Of a DNA stretch of 64,000 nt, positions 8,392-16,307 are shown piece after piece. The stretch's first letter is position 1. Each line of letters starts with the position of its first letter. A model generated the notes under the pieces. The model ran no database searches. It was not told the origin of the DNA and saw nothing but the letters and a program-made list of their open reading frames with translations. The translations under genes were made by a program, and so were the position numbers. This DNA comes from an uncultured Clostridia bacterium (lineage in GTDB: Bacteria > Bacillota > Clostridia > Peptostreptococcales > Anaerovoracaceae): the NCBI GenBank assembly GCA_934234035.1, contig CAKQHH010000002.1, forward strand, positions 71,203-135,202, read 5' to 3'.

Positions 8392-9603
8392 ATGAAAGGA
8401 ATGGAACGATTCTTTCGCTACATCGGCATCCTGACGCCAAGTGATGAAAATTCCCAAGATCATCCTTCAAGTGCCTGCGAGTTCAATCTTGCCCATGAAT
8501 TGGTCAAGGAGCTGCAGGCACTTGGCGTATCCGATGCTTTTGTAGATGAAAACTGTTACGTATACGGACACATTCCCCCAACGCCGGGGAAGGAGGATGT
8601 GCCGGCAATCGGACTGATTGCTCACATGGATACGGTATCGGATTTCTGCGATGCCGCGCCGAACCCTCAGATTATTGAAAACTACGACGGAATGGATGTC
8701 CCGCTGGGAACAAGCGGACGGTTGCTTCGGGTCTCCGACTTTCCTCACCTGTCTCAGCTCAAGGGCCGTACCCTGATTACCACCGACGGCACCACCATTC
8801 TGGGCTCCGACGATAAATCCGGAATCGCCGAAATCATGACCGCCGTGGAGCAGCTTGCCGGAATGCCCCACGGCCCGGTGTCCGTTGCTTTTACGCCGGA
8901 TGAAGAAATCGGCCGCGGTACCGATGATTTTCGGACGGATGTGTTCGGGGCGAAATATGCTTTTACCCTGGACGGTGAGGCGGAAGGTGAAGTGCAGTAC
9001 GAAAGCTTCAACGCCGCCGGAGCGGAAGTCTCCTTCCGGGGCAACAACGTGCATCCCGGATCCGCAAAGAACGTGATGGTAAACGCCGCTTTGGTGGCCA
9101 TGGAATTCAACGAGATGCTGAATTCCGCTCAGCGCCCGGAATACACGGAGAATTACCAGGGCTTCGTCCACCTTACCGGCATGACCGGTTCCGTGGCGGA
9201 AGCCCGGCTCCGGTACATCCTTCGGGACCACGACCGGAACATGCTCGCGGCCATGAAGGCCGGGATGGAGCTGGCGGCCCAGCGGCTGAACGAAAAGTAT
9301 GGTGCGGGGACGGTGAAACTTACCATTCAGGATCAGTACCAAAACATGGCGGAAATCCTGGAAGACTATCCGGAGGTCATGGACGTGGCGCGAAAGGCCT
9401 GCCGGAACTGCGGCGTTTCGCCGATTTCCGTTCCCATTCGGGGGGCAACGGACGGGGCCATTCTCAGCTTCCGAGGGCTCCCTTGCCCGAACCTGGGAAC
9501 CGGCGGCTATGCTTTCCACGGACCGTATGAACACCTCACCGTGGAAGGAATGGATAAAATGGTGGAAATCGTGCTGGAAATCCTGCGGATTTTCGCAGAA
9601 TAG
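8392..9603 (+). CDS. pepT: Peptidase T (tripeptide aminopeptidase, M20B)
   Basis: A 403-residue zinc peptidase releasing N-terminal residues from tripeptides. PepT signatures are clear: GLIAHMDTV (zinc His and catalytic Asp), TTDGTTILGSDDKSG (bridging Asp), TPDEEIGRG (catalytic Glu and metal Glu), FTLDGEAEGE (Asp), HPGSAKNVMVNA and the C-terminal PNLGTGGYAFHGPYEHL (His). GAAAGGAAG (8377-8385) precedes the ATG. It forms a two-gene unit with the M42 peptidase and ends at a strong GC-rich terminator. Confidence 0.93.
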   Translation: MKGMERFFRYIGILTPSDENSQDHPSSACEFNLAHELVKELQALGVSDAFVDENCYVYGHIPPTPGKEDVPAIGLIAHMDTVSDFCDAAPNPQIIENYDGMDVPLGTSGRLLRVSDFPHLSQLKGRTLITTDGTTILGSDDKSGIAEIMTAVEQLAGMPHGPVSVAFTPDEEIGRGTDDFRTDVFGAKYAFTLDGEAEGEVQYESFNAAGAEVSFRGNNVHPGSAKNVMVNAALVAMEFNEMLNSAQRPEYTENYQGFVHLTGMTGSVAEARLRYILRDHDRNMLAAMKAGMELAAQRLNEKYGAGTVKLTIQDQYQNMAEILEDYPEVMDVARKACRNCGVSPISVPIRGATDGAILSFRGLPCPNLGTGGYAFHGPYEHLTVEGMDKMVEIVLEILRIFAE

Positions 9604-9604
9604 G

Positions 9605-9645
9605 AAAAGGCGGCCGGGCCGGGCCGGCACCCGGGCCGCCTTTTC
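9605..9645 (+). terminator. GC-rich terminator after pepT
   Basis: AAAAGGCGGCC and GGGCCGCCTTTT arms with a GC-rich interior, directly after the pepT stop and ending in TTTT. Confidence 0.8.
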
Positions 9646-9653
9646 AAAGAAGT

Positions 9654-9692
9654 AAAACCCCTGCAGCGGTTCCGAACCGCTGCAGGGGTTTC
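9654..9692 (-). terminator. Terminator of ABC-F gene
   Basis: Perfect stem AAACCCCTGCAGCGGTT / AACCGCTGCAGGGGTTT around CCG. It serves the minus-strand ABC-F gene that ends at 9730. Confidence 0.85.
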
Positions 9693-9729
9693 TCTATTTC
9701 TTTATTCCTCTGCTATATCCTTATATCCT

Positions 9730-11319
9730 CTATGCCTGCATTTCCACATACTCGTCATAGGTGCACAGCTTATCCGTGAGGTGGCCTTCCCCATCGATTT
9801 CCATAATCCGGTTCGCAACCGTGCTGATGAACTCGTGGTCATGGGACGCAAAGATGATATTTCCCTTGAACGCCTTCAAACCATCGTTCACAGCAGTGAT
9901 GGATTCCAGATCCAAATGGTTGGTCGGCTGATCCAGCACCAGGAAGTTGGATCCGAAGAGCATCATCCGGGACAGCATGCACCGCACCTTCTCTCCTCCG
10001 GAGAGTACTTTTACCTGCTTGTACACATCATCCCCGGAGAACAGCATTTTGCCCAGGAAGCTCCGCATAAAGGTCTCGGTGGTCTCGGAGGTGTACTGAC
10101 CCAGCCAGTCGATCATGTTCAGCTCGCAGTCGTTAAAGAACTCCGAGTTGTCCATCGGGAAGTAGGACTTCGTGATGGTAACACCCCATTTAAAGGAACC
10201 CTCGTCCGGCTCCATCTCACCCATGAGGATTTTGAACAGGGTGGTGTTGGCAATTTCGTTCTCGCCCACGAAAGCGATTTTGTCCTCCCGGCCCACCATG
10301 AAGGATACGTTGTCCAGTACTTTTACGCCGTCGATGGTCTTGCTGATTCCGTCCACCGTCAGGATGTCTTTGCCCGCTTCTCGGTCCATGGTAAAACCAA
10401 CAAACGGATACCGTCTGGAGGATGCCGGCATTTCCTCTACGGACAGCTTGTCCAGCAGCTTCCGGCGGGAAGTGGCCTGCTTGGATTTGGACTTGTTGGC
10501 GGAGAACCGCTGAATAAAGGTCTGCAGTTCTTTGATTTTATCTTCGTTCTTCTTGTTCTGATCCCGAATCATCTTCTGAACCATCTGGCTGGATTCGTAC
10601 CAGAACTCGTAGTTGCCCACGTACATTTTGATTTTGCCGTAGTCCACGTCCACGATGTTGGTGCAGACCGTATTCAGGAAGTGACGGTCGTGGGATACCA
10701 CGATGACCGTACCCTCATAATCCAGCAGGAAGTCCTCCAGCCAGTTGATGGCCTTGATATCCAGGTGGTTGGTCGGCTCGTCCAGGAGGATGATGTCCGG
10801 ATTGCCGAACAGCGCCTGCGCCAGGAGAACCTTCACCTTCTCCTTACCGGTGAGCGTGCTCATCTGGGAATAGAGGATGTCGTTGGACAGTCCCAGTCCC
10901 TGAATCAGGCGGCTCACGTTGGACTCCGCTTCCCAGCCGTCCATCTCGGCGAACTCTCCTTCAAGCTCTGCCGCACGGATTCCGTCCTCATCAGAGAAAT
11001 CCGGCTTCATGTACAGGGCATCCTTCTCCTTCATCACATCGTAAAGGTGCTTGTTTCCCATAATTACGGTGTCCAGAACGGTGTATTCATCGTAGGCAAA
11101 GTGGTCCTGCTTCAGCACCGACATTCTGGCCCCCTTCTTGATGGCCACATCTCCGGTGGTCGGTTCCAGATTTCCGGAGAGGACTCTCAGGAAAGTGGAT
11201 TTGCCCGCACCGTTGGCGCCGATGACGCCGTAGCAATTTCCCGGTGTGAATTTCAGATTAACGTCCTTGAACAGCGGCTGTCCGCTGAAATTCACGCTTA
11301 CATTTATTACGTCTAACAT
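9730..11319 (-). CDS. ABC-F ATPase, YkpA/YbiT type
   Basis: A 529-residue protein with two ABC cassettes and no membrane segments. Cassette 1: Walker A GANGAGKST, signature-like STLTGKEK, Walker B ILLDEPTNHLD and VSHD. Cassette 2: GENEIANTT in place of a canonical Walker A (degenerate), LSGGEK, LVLDQPTNHLD and ASHD. The linker carries the ABC-F NKSKSKQATSRRK basic segment. The degenerate second Walker A and the DQPTNHLD form are seen in YbiT/YkpA proteins, ribosome-associated factors. The start at 11319 follows AGAAAGGA by seven bases; an in-frame ATG 60 bp upstream lacks one. It is monocistronic with its own terminator. Confidence 0.88.
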   Translation of the reverse strand: MLDVINVSVNFSGQPLFKDVNLKFTPGNCYGVIGANGAGKSTFLRVLSGNLEPTTGDVAIKKGARMSVLKQDHFAYDEYTVLDTVIMGNKHLYDVMKEKDALYMKPDFSDEDGIRAAELEGEFAEMDGWEAESNVSRLIQGLGLSNDILYSQMSTLTGKEKVKVLLAQALFGNPDIILLDEPTNHLDIKAINWLEDFLLDYEGTVIVVSHDRHFLNTVCTNIVDVDYGKIKMYVGNYEFWYESSQMVQKMIRDQNKKNEDKIKELQTFIQRFSANKSKSKQATSRRKLLDKLSVEEMPASSRRYPFVGFTMDREAGKDILTVDGISKTIDGVKVLDNVSFMVGREDKIAFVGENEIANTTLFKILMGEMEPDEGSFKWGVTITKSYFPMDNSEFFNDCELNMIDWLGQYTSETTETFMRSFLGKMLFSGDDVYKQVKVLSGGEKVRCMLSRMMLFGSNFLVLDQPTNHLDLESITAVNDGLKAFKGNIIFASHDHEFISTVANRIMEIDGEGHLTDKLCTYDEYVEMQA

Positions 11320-11474
11320 GTGTGTTCCTTTCTCTCGTGAATGCAAACATATTAAAAGCGTTGCAAATAGAACATTCACAACGCTTCAACTTACATAATA
11401 CTGCACAATTTTACCATAAAAGCAGCATTCATGCAATCTTCAAATCCGGCTTGCCTGAATTCAAGAAGTCTTCC

Positions 11475-12026
11475 CTACAACGACGACTGGCTCCGGAAGT
11501 TCACCGGCTCATAATCCTGAAGCGGAGCCAGAAAACCGCACTCCTCCAGCTTATTCTGAATCATATCCAGAATTTCCCGGCTTTCCGCCGTAACGGTATG
11601 ATAGTGATACCCGGAGGTCGCCCGCATCAACGGACGGGACTGACCTTCCCGAATTTGTTTTAGGTAGTTCTCGATATCCAGCCGAGAGCGAATATTCAAT
11701 TCCCCCCGCATGGTACCGTACACTTTGTGATACACGAATTCATCCCGAATCCGCCCGCCGCAGTCCACGATGATGGAGAATTCCTTCCGAATCTCCTCCT
11801 CCGTGTGAATCACCTTGAACACCCGGCTGGCTTCCTCCGAGTGCTGAAGCACGTATCCCCGATTGGTGGACAGCACCTCATTTCCCTGAGCTCGAAGGAT
11901 GGAAATATCCTGAACGATGACCTGCCGGCTGACGCCCAGTTCCTGCGCCAACGCCGCTCCGGACAGGGGTTCCGCACTGTTTTTCAATTTTTTAATGATG
12001 GCTTCTCTTCGTTCCGCCGCTTTCAT
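11475..12026 (-). CDS. niaR: NiaR, NAD biosynthesis repressor
   Basis: A 183-residue regulator: N-terminal HTH_11 winged helix (residues 5-60, LSGAALAQELGVSRQVIVQDISILRAQG) and a C-terminal 3H domain named for its three conserved histidines (H74, VYHKVYG and GYHYHTV are visible). NiaR (YrxA) represses nad and niacin-uptake genes using nicotinic acid as co-repressor. It sits 53 bp behind nadC in the nadB-nadC-niaR order, so it probably controls its own operon and the divergent nadA through the boxes at 14407-14458. The ribosome site is weak. Confidence 0.92.
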   Translation of the reverse strand: MKAAERREAIIKKLKNSAEPLSGAALAQELGVSRQVIVQDISILRAQGNEVLSTNRGYVLQHSEEASRVFKVIHTEEEIRKEFSIIVDCGGRIRDEFVYHKVYGTMRGELNIRSRLDIENYLKQIREGQSRPLMRATSGYHYHTVTAESREILDMIQNKLEECGFLAPLQDYEPVNFRSQSSL

Positions 12027-12079
12027 TCCGATTTTTTACCCCCTGTTCTCCAATTTATTCTTCCCACATTTGCCGGGTC

Positions 12080-12934
12080 CTATACTCTTCTCATATTCTT
12101 CAGCGACAGGTCTAGAATCGGAGACGAGTGGGTCAGTGCACCGCTAGATACGTAATCCACCTTCAGGTCCCGAATCATCTCCACCTTCGCCTCATCCACG
12201 TTGCCGGAAATCTCGATTTCCGCTCTGCCGTCGATGATTCCAATGGCCTCTGCCATCGTATCGTGGTCCATGTTGTCCAGCATGATGATATCCGCGCCGG
12301 CGTCCACCGCCTCCCGGGTCATCTCCAGATTCTCCACTTCCACTTCAATCTTTCGAACGAAAGGCGCATACTCCTTGGCCATTGCAATCGCCTTGGCCAC
12401 GCCACCGGCCGCCTCGATATGGTTGTCCTTCAGCATCACGCCGTCGGAAAGGTTGTACCGATGGTTGCATCCGCCGCCGATTCGCACCGCATACTTCTCA
12501 AAAACCCGGTTGTTCGGTGTGGTCTTCCGCGTATCCAGCAGGCGAATGCCGGTTCCCTCCAGCAGATCCGCAATCTGACGGGTATGGGTCGCCACGCCGC
12601 TCATGCGCTGCAGATAGTTCAGCGCCGTCCGCTCGCCGGACAACAGCACCCGGATATCCCCCCGAATGTCCGCCAGCTTCTGACCCTTCTCCACCTTATC
12701 GCCATCCTTCACGTAGGTGACAACCTCCGTCTCCGGATCCAGCAAGGTGAACACCCGCTCAAAAACCTGCAGACCGCAGATCACGCCATCCTGCTTGCAG
12801 ATCAGCTCCACATTCCCCGGGCACTTGTCCCGCATGATGCAGTTGGTGGACACGTCTTCACTGGTAATATCCTCCCGCAGCGCGCCGAGAATCAGCGGCT
12901 CCACGTTCAGCTCCATTGTCGCTCTATCAAACAT
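12080..12934 (-). CDS. nadC: Quinolinate phosphoribosyltransferase
   Basis: A 284-residue cytosolic enzyme that converts quinolinate and PRPP to nicotinate mononucleotide, CO2 and pyrophosphate. Family motifs: EDITSEDVST near the N-terminus, ERTALNYLQRMSGVAT, LDTRKTTPNNRVFEKYAV (PRPP and quinolinate binding), GGGCNHRYNLSDGVMLKDNH, EVEVENLE and DIIMLDNM. The start at 12934 has AGAGGA seven bases upstream; an ATG 42 bp earlier does not. It lies between nadB and niaR on one transcript. Confidence 0.94.
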   Translation of the reverse strand: MFDRATMELNVEPLILGALREDITSEDVSTNCIMRDKCPGNVELICKQDGVICGLQVFERVFTLLDPETEVVTYVKDGDKVEKGQKLADIRGDIRVLLSGERTALNYLQRMSGVATHTRQIADLLEGTGIRLLDTRKTTPNNRVFEKYAVRIGGGCNHRYNLSDGVMLKDNHIEAAGGVAKAIAMAKEYAPFVRKIEVEVENLEMTREAVDAGADIIMLDNMDHDTMAEAIGIIDGRAEIEISGNVDEAKVEMIRDLKVDYVSSGALTHSSPILDLSLKNMRRV

Positions 12935-12997
12935 TTTATTTCCTCTCTTCCGGTAAAAACAAGTTTCGCTTTCCATACGTTTCCGACGCTGCCGTCA

Positions 12998-14317
12998 TTA
13001 TACGTGGCGGTACTCGGAATTCATCGGCGTTCCGCCGTTTGCCTTCTCGATGGCCGCTGCCACCAGGCGGATGTTTTCCTTCTCTATGGTCTCCCGATCC
13101 TCATACTTTTTCAGATCCGTATTGGCCACCACTTCATCATTTCCCTTGAACTCAGAATAGTGCTCTGTCAGATCCTGCGCCGCTCTCTTGGAGAACACCA
13201 GGCTCTCCAACAGGGAGTTGCTGGCCAGACGGTTCTTTCCGTGCACGCCGTTGCAGGCGGTTTCGCCCACGGCATACAGTTGGTTCATGGTAGTTCTGCT
13301 CTCATGATTTACCTTGATGCCGCCCATGAAATAGTGCTGTGCCGGAACTACCGGGATGCACTCCTTGAACACGTCATATCCTGCTTCTCTGCAGTGCTCC
13401 ACGATGTTCGGGAAGTGGTTTTCCAGCACGTCGTGGGGAATCGGACGAAGGTCTTCCCATACGTGTTCTGTACCGTCCTTCTCCATCTGTTCGTGAATTT
13501 TCTGGGACAGCAGGTCTCTCGGCAGAAGCTCGTTGGCGAAACGCTCCATGTTCTTTCCGTAGAGCTTTGCGCCTTCTCCCCGAACGGATTCCGAGATCAG
13601 GAAGCTTCTGGTCTTATCATCCTTGGAATAGAATGTGGTCGGGTGAATCTGCACGTAGTTGATGTCCTGCAGTTCAATGCCGTGGCGAATGGCGATGGCC
13701 AGTGCATCGCCGGTGAGATGACGGAAGTTAGTGGAATGGCGATAAATTCCGCCGATTCCGCCGGTAGCCAGTACGGTGCAGTCCGCCTGAATGGTCTCCA
13801 GCGTGCCGTCCTTCTTCCGAACCACTGCGCCGTAGCAGGTGTTGTCCTTTGTAATCAGATCCTCCATGGTGGTGTATTCCATCAGCTTGACGTTCGGAAG
13901 TTTTTTTACCTGTGCCAGAAGCTTGCTGGTAATTTCCTTGCCGGTGATGTCCTCGTGAAAGAGGATTCTTTTATCCGAGTGGGCCCCCTCCCGGGTGAAA
14001 TCCAATTCGCCGTTCTCGTCCCGGTGGAAACGAACGCCGTACTCCAGGAGATCCTGAACCACGTCCTGAGAGGAACGGATCATGATGTCCACGGACTCCC
14101 GGTCGTTCTCGTAGTGTCCCGCTTTCATGGTATCTTCAAAATAGCTGTCGTAGTCCTCGTCGTCCTTCAGCATGCAGATTCCGCCCTGTGCCAGGTAGGA
14201 ATCGTTGCTTTCCAGATCGGCTTTGGTAATCAGTGTGATTTCCTTGTCTCGAGGGAGCTGCAGTGCACAGTACAGTCCGGAGCAGCCGCTACCGACGATT
14301 AACACTTCTGTCTTCAT
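12998..14317 (-). CDS. nadB: L-aspartate oxidase
   Basis: A 439-residue flavoprotein oxidising L-aspartate to iminoaspartate, the substrate of NadA. The FAD dinucleotide fold opens at VGSGCSGLYCALQL; SYLAQGGI and the later HPTTFY, RGEGAKLYG and GGIKVNHESRT segments match the aspartate oxidase/fumarate reductase fold. It is shorter than the roughly 530-residue enterobacterial enzyme and lacks most of the C-terminal helical domain, as in other Firmicutes. The ATG at 14317 is preceded by GAAGG; a TTG 36 bp upstream is less likely. In anaerobes fumarate or quinone may replace O2 as acceptor. Confidence 0.9.
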   Translation of the reverse strand: MKTEVLIVGSGCSGLYCALQLPRDKEITLITKADLESNDSYLAQGGICMLKDDEDYDSYFEDTMKAGHYENDRESVDIMIRSSQDVVQDLLEYGVRFHRDENGELDFTREGAHSDKRILFHEDITGKEITSKLLAQVKKLPNVKLMEYTTMEDLITKDNTCYGAVVRKKDGTLETIQADCTVLATGGIGGIYRHSTNFRHLTGDALAIAIRHGIELQDINYVQIHPTTFYSKDDKTRSFLISESVRGEGAKLYGKNMERFANELLPRDLLSQKIHEQMEKDGTEHVWEDLRPIPHDVLENHFPNIVEHCREAGYDVFKECIPVVPAQHYFMGGIKVNHESRTTMNQLYAVGETACNGVHGKNRLASNSLLESLVFSKRAAQDLTEHYSEFKGNDEVVANTDLKKYEDRETIEKENIRLVAAAIEKANGGTPMNSEYRHV

Positions 14318-14387
14318 TATTAAACCTTCTTCCTTATATTCCGTTGTTTTCAACCTTCCATTAACAACAAACCTTTATCAGTGATGA

Positions 14388-14478
14388 AGTATAACATATA
14401 TTCTTTCAGGTGACAAGACAGTTGTAAATAAAAAAATTTTACTGCTGTCTTGACATGTAAATATACAGTCACTATAAT
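14388..14478. promoter_or_regulatory. Back-to-back nadB and nadA promoters with NiaR-like boxes
   Basis: The nadA promoter is TTGACA (14450-14455), a 17-bp spacer and TATAAT (14473-14478), a perfect consensus. The nadB promoter on the minus strand is TTGTCA (14416-14411), a 17-bp spacer and TATACT (14393-14388). Each -35 lies inside a CTGTCTTG(A/T)CA box (14445-14455 on plus; 14421-14411 on minus), facing opposite ways. The boxes resemble known NiaR sites containing TGTCTTGACA, so NiaR would block both promoters at once. Confidence 0.72.
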
Positions 14479-14508
14479 GAATAAGACAATCTGAAAGGAA
14501 ATAAGGTT

Positions 14509-15426
14509 ATGAATACAAGAGAATTACAGGATCGAATTATTGAACTGAAGAAGGAGAAGGATGTCTGCATCCTGGCCCACGCCTACCAGAGCCACGATAT
14601 CTGGGAAGTTGCGGACTACGTAGGCGATTCCTACGGCCTCAGCGTCCAGGCAGCGAAGGCGCCTCAGAAGACCGTTATCATGGCCGGCGTTCGCTTCATG
14701 GCAGAAACCGTTAAGGTTCTTTCCCCGGAGAAGAAGGTTCTCCTGGCCAACGACCTGGCGGGATGCACCATGGCGCTGCAGATGGATCGGGACAAGGTTC
14801 TGGAGATGCAGAAAGAAAATCCGGGATATGCCACCGTTGCATACATCAACACCACCTCGGAACTGAAGACCGCCGTGGACGTTGTGGTCACCTCTTCCTC
14901 TGCCGTTAAGATTCTGAAGAATATGCCGGAGAAGGACATCCTGTTCATCCCGGACTGCAACCTGGGCGCATGGGTCGCAAAACAGCTCCCGGAGAAGAAT
15001 TTCAAGTTCTTCCAGGGCGGCTGCTCCACCCACATGAACATCACTCCGACCGACGTTCGCATTGCCCGGGAGAAACATCCGGAAGCCAAGGTTCTGGTTC
15101 ATCCGGAATGCCGCGCATCGGTTACCGAACAGGCGGATTATGCCGGAAGCACTACCGGAATCATGAACTACGCAAAGGAAAGCGACTGCAAGGAATTCAT
15201 CATCGGCACGGAGAGCAGCATCGTGCAGCACCTCCAATTCGAATGTCCGGATAAGAAGTTCTACCTTCTCTCCGACCGCTGCGTATGTCACAACATGAAG
15301 ATCACCACTTTGTACGATGTATACAACGCACTGCTGGGTGAAGGCGGCGAAGAGATTCTGCTTTCCGACGAATTGATTCGGGACGCCAAGAGACCGATTG
15401 ACCGCATGATTGAGCTGGGTAAATAG
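14509..15426 (+). CDS. nadA: Quinolinate synthase
   Basis: A 305-residue [4Fe-4S] enzyme condensing iminoaspartate with dihydroxyacetone phosphate to quinolinate. The family pattern is complete: ILAHAYQ with D/SYGLS near the N-terminus, NDLAGCTMA, YINTTSELK, VTSSSAV, PDCNLGAW, GGCSTHMN, HPECRASV, GSTTGIM, IGTESS and DRCVCHNMK with the cluster cysteines. GAAAGGAA (14493-14500) precedes the ATG. It is divergent from nadB and shares its control region. Confidence 0.95.
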   Translation: MNTRELQDRIIELKKEKDVCILAHAYQSHDIWEVADYVGDSYGLSVQAAKAPQKTVIMAGVRFMAETVKVLSPEKKVLLANDLAGCTMALQMDRDKVLEMQKENPGYATVAYINTTSELKTAVDVVVTSSSAVKILKNMPEKDILFIPDCNLGAWVAKQLPEKNFKFFQGGCSTHMNITPTDVRIAREKHPEAKVLVHPECRASVTEQADYAGSTTGIMNYAKESDCKEFIIGTESSIVQHLQFECPDKKFYLLSDRCVCHNMKITTLYDVYNALLGEGGEEILLSDELIRDAKRPIDRMIELGK

Positions 15427-15462
15427 CCCCCTTCGTCACGGGCTCGCCGGAAGACACGAACC

Positions 15463-15490
15463 ATCCCTGTGGACTCGCTCCACAGGGATT
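15463..15490 (+). terminator. Terminator after nadA
   Basis: ATCCCTGTGGA / TCCACAGGGAT stem around CTCGC, followed by TTTTTT. Confidence 0.88.
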
Positions 15491-15593
15491 TTTTTATGCG
15501 TTCATAAAAAAATTCGTTCGCCTGTCATCGATTTCCGGTAGCGGTGACCTCCGCGCTATGCTACCATATATGTACAAAGAAAGGAGACGACCC

Positions 15594-16298
15594 ATGGGAT
15601 CCTATGTTGAATTCAAAAATGTAAAGAAGGTGTACCGCATGGGAGAAGTGCTGATTGAAGCCCTCCACGATGCTACATTTGAAATAGAGAAAGGCGAAGT
15701 GTGCGTCATTGTAGGTGCCTCCGGCGCCGGCAAAACCACCCTGCTGAACATCCTGGGCGGCATGGATACCCTGTCCGACGGGCAGGTTCTGTTGGACGGA
15801 AAGGACATTTCCCGGTACAGCCGGCGGGAACTGACGGATTACCGCCGATACGAAATCGGCTTCGTCTTCCAGTTCTACAACCTGATTCCAAACCTCACCG
15901 CCCTGGAGAACGTATCCCTGGCCACGCAGATTTGCCGGGATCCGTTGGATGCGGAAGAGACTCTGACCAAGGTGGGATTGAAGGACCGCCTGGGGAATTT
16001 TCCGGCCCAGCTTTCCGGCGGAGAGCAGCAGCGGGTGGCCATCGCCCGGGCGCTGGCCAAGAACCCGAAGCTCCTGCTGTGCGACGAGCCCACCGGTGCG
16101 CTGGATTACAATACGGGAAAAGCCATCCTGAAACTGCTTCAGGATACTAGCCGGCAACAGGGCATGACGGTGGTCATCATCACCCACAACACGGCCCTCA
16201 CCGCCATGGCCGATCGGATTATTCACATCAAGAACGGACACATCTCCTCGGTGGAGAAGAACGAGCACATCACCCCGGTGGAAGACATAGAATGGTAG
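15594..16298 (+). CDS. ABC transporter ATPase, MacB/LolD type
   Basis: A 234-residue ATPase: Walker [11 protein letters not shown]-loop [18 protein letters not shown], signature LSGGEQQR, Walker [13 protein letters not shown] and H-loop ITHN. The FxFQxxxLIPxLTxxENV and DEPTGALD forms are typical of ATPases that drive FtsX-type permeases. The start at 15594 follows AAAGGAG; the frame extends upstream but without a ribosome site. The partner permease begins nine bases after the stop, so both are one operon with a single transporter complex as product. Confidence 0.92.
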   Translation: MGSYVEFKNVKKVYRMGEVLIEALHDATFEIEKGEVCVIVGASGAGKTTLLNILGGMDTLSDGQVLLDGKDISRYSRRELTDYRRYEIGFVFQFYNLIPNLTALENVSLATQICRDPLDAEETLTKVGLKDRLGNFPAQLSGGEQQRVAIARALAKNPKLLLCDEPTGALDYNTGKAILKLLQDTSRQQGMTVVIITHNTALTAMADRIIHIKNGHISSVEKNEHITPVEDIEW

Positions 16299-16307
16299 GA
16301 CGGAAAA

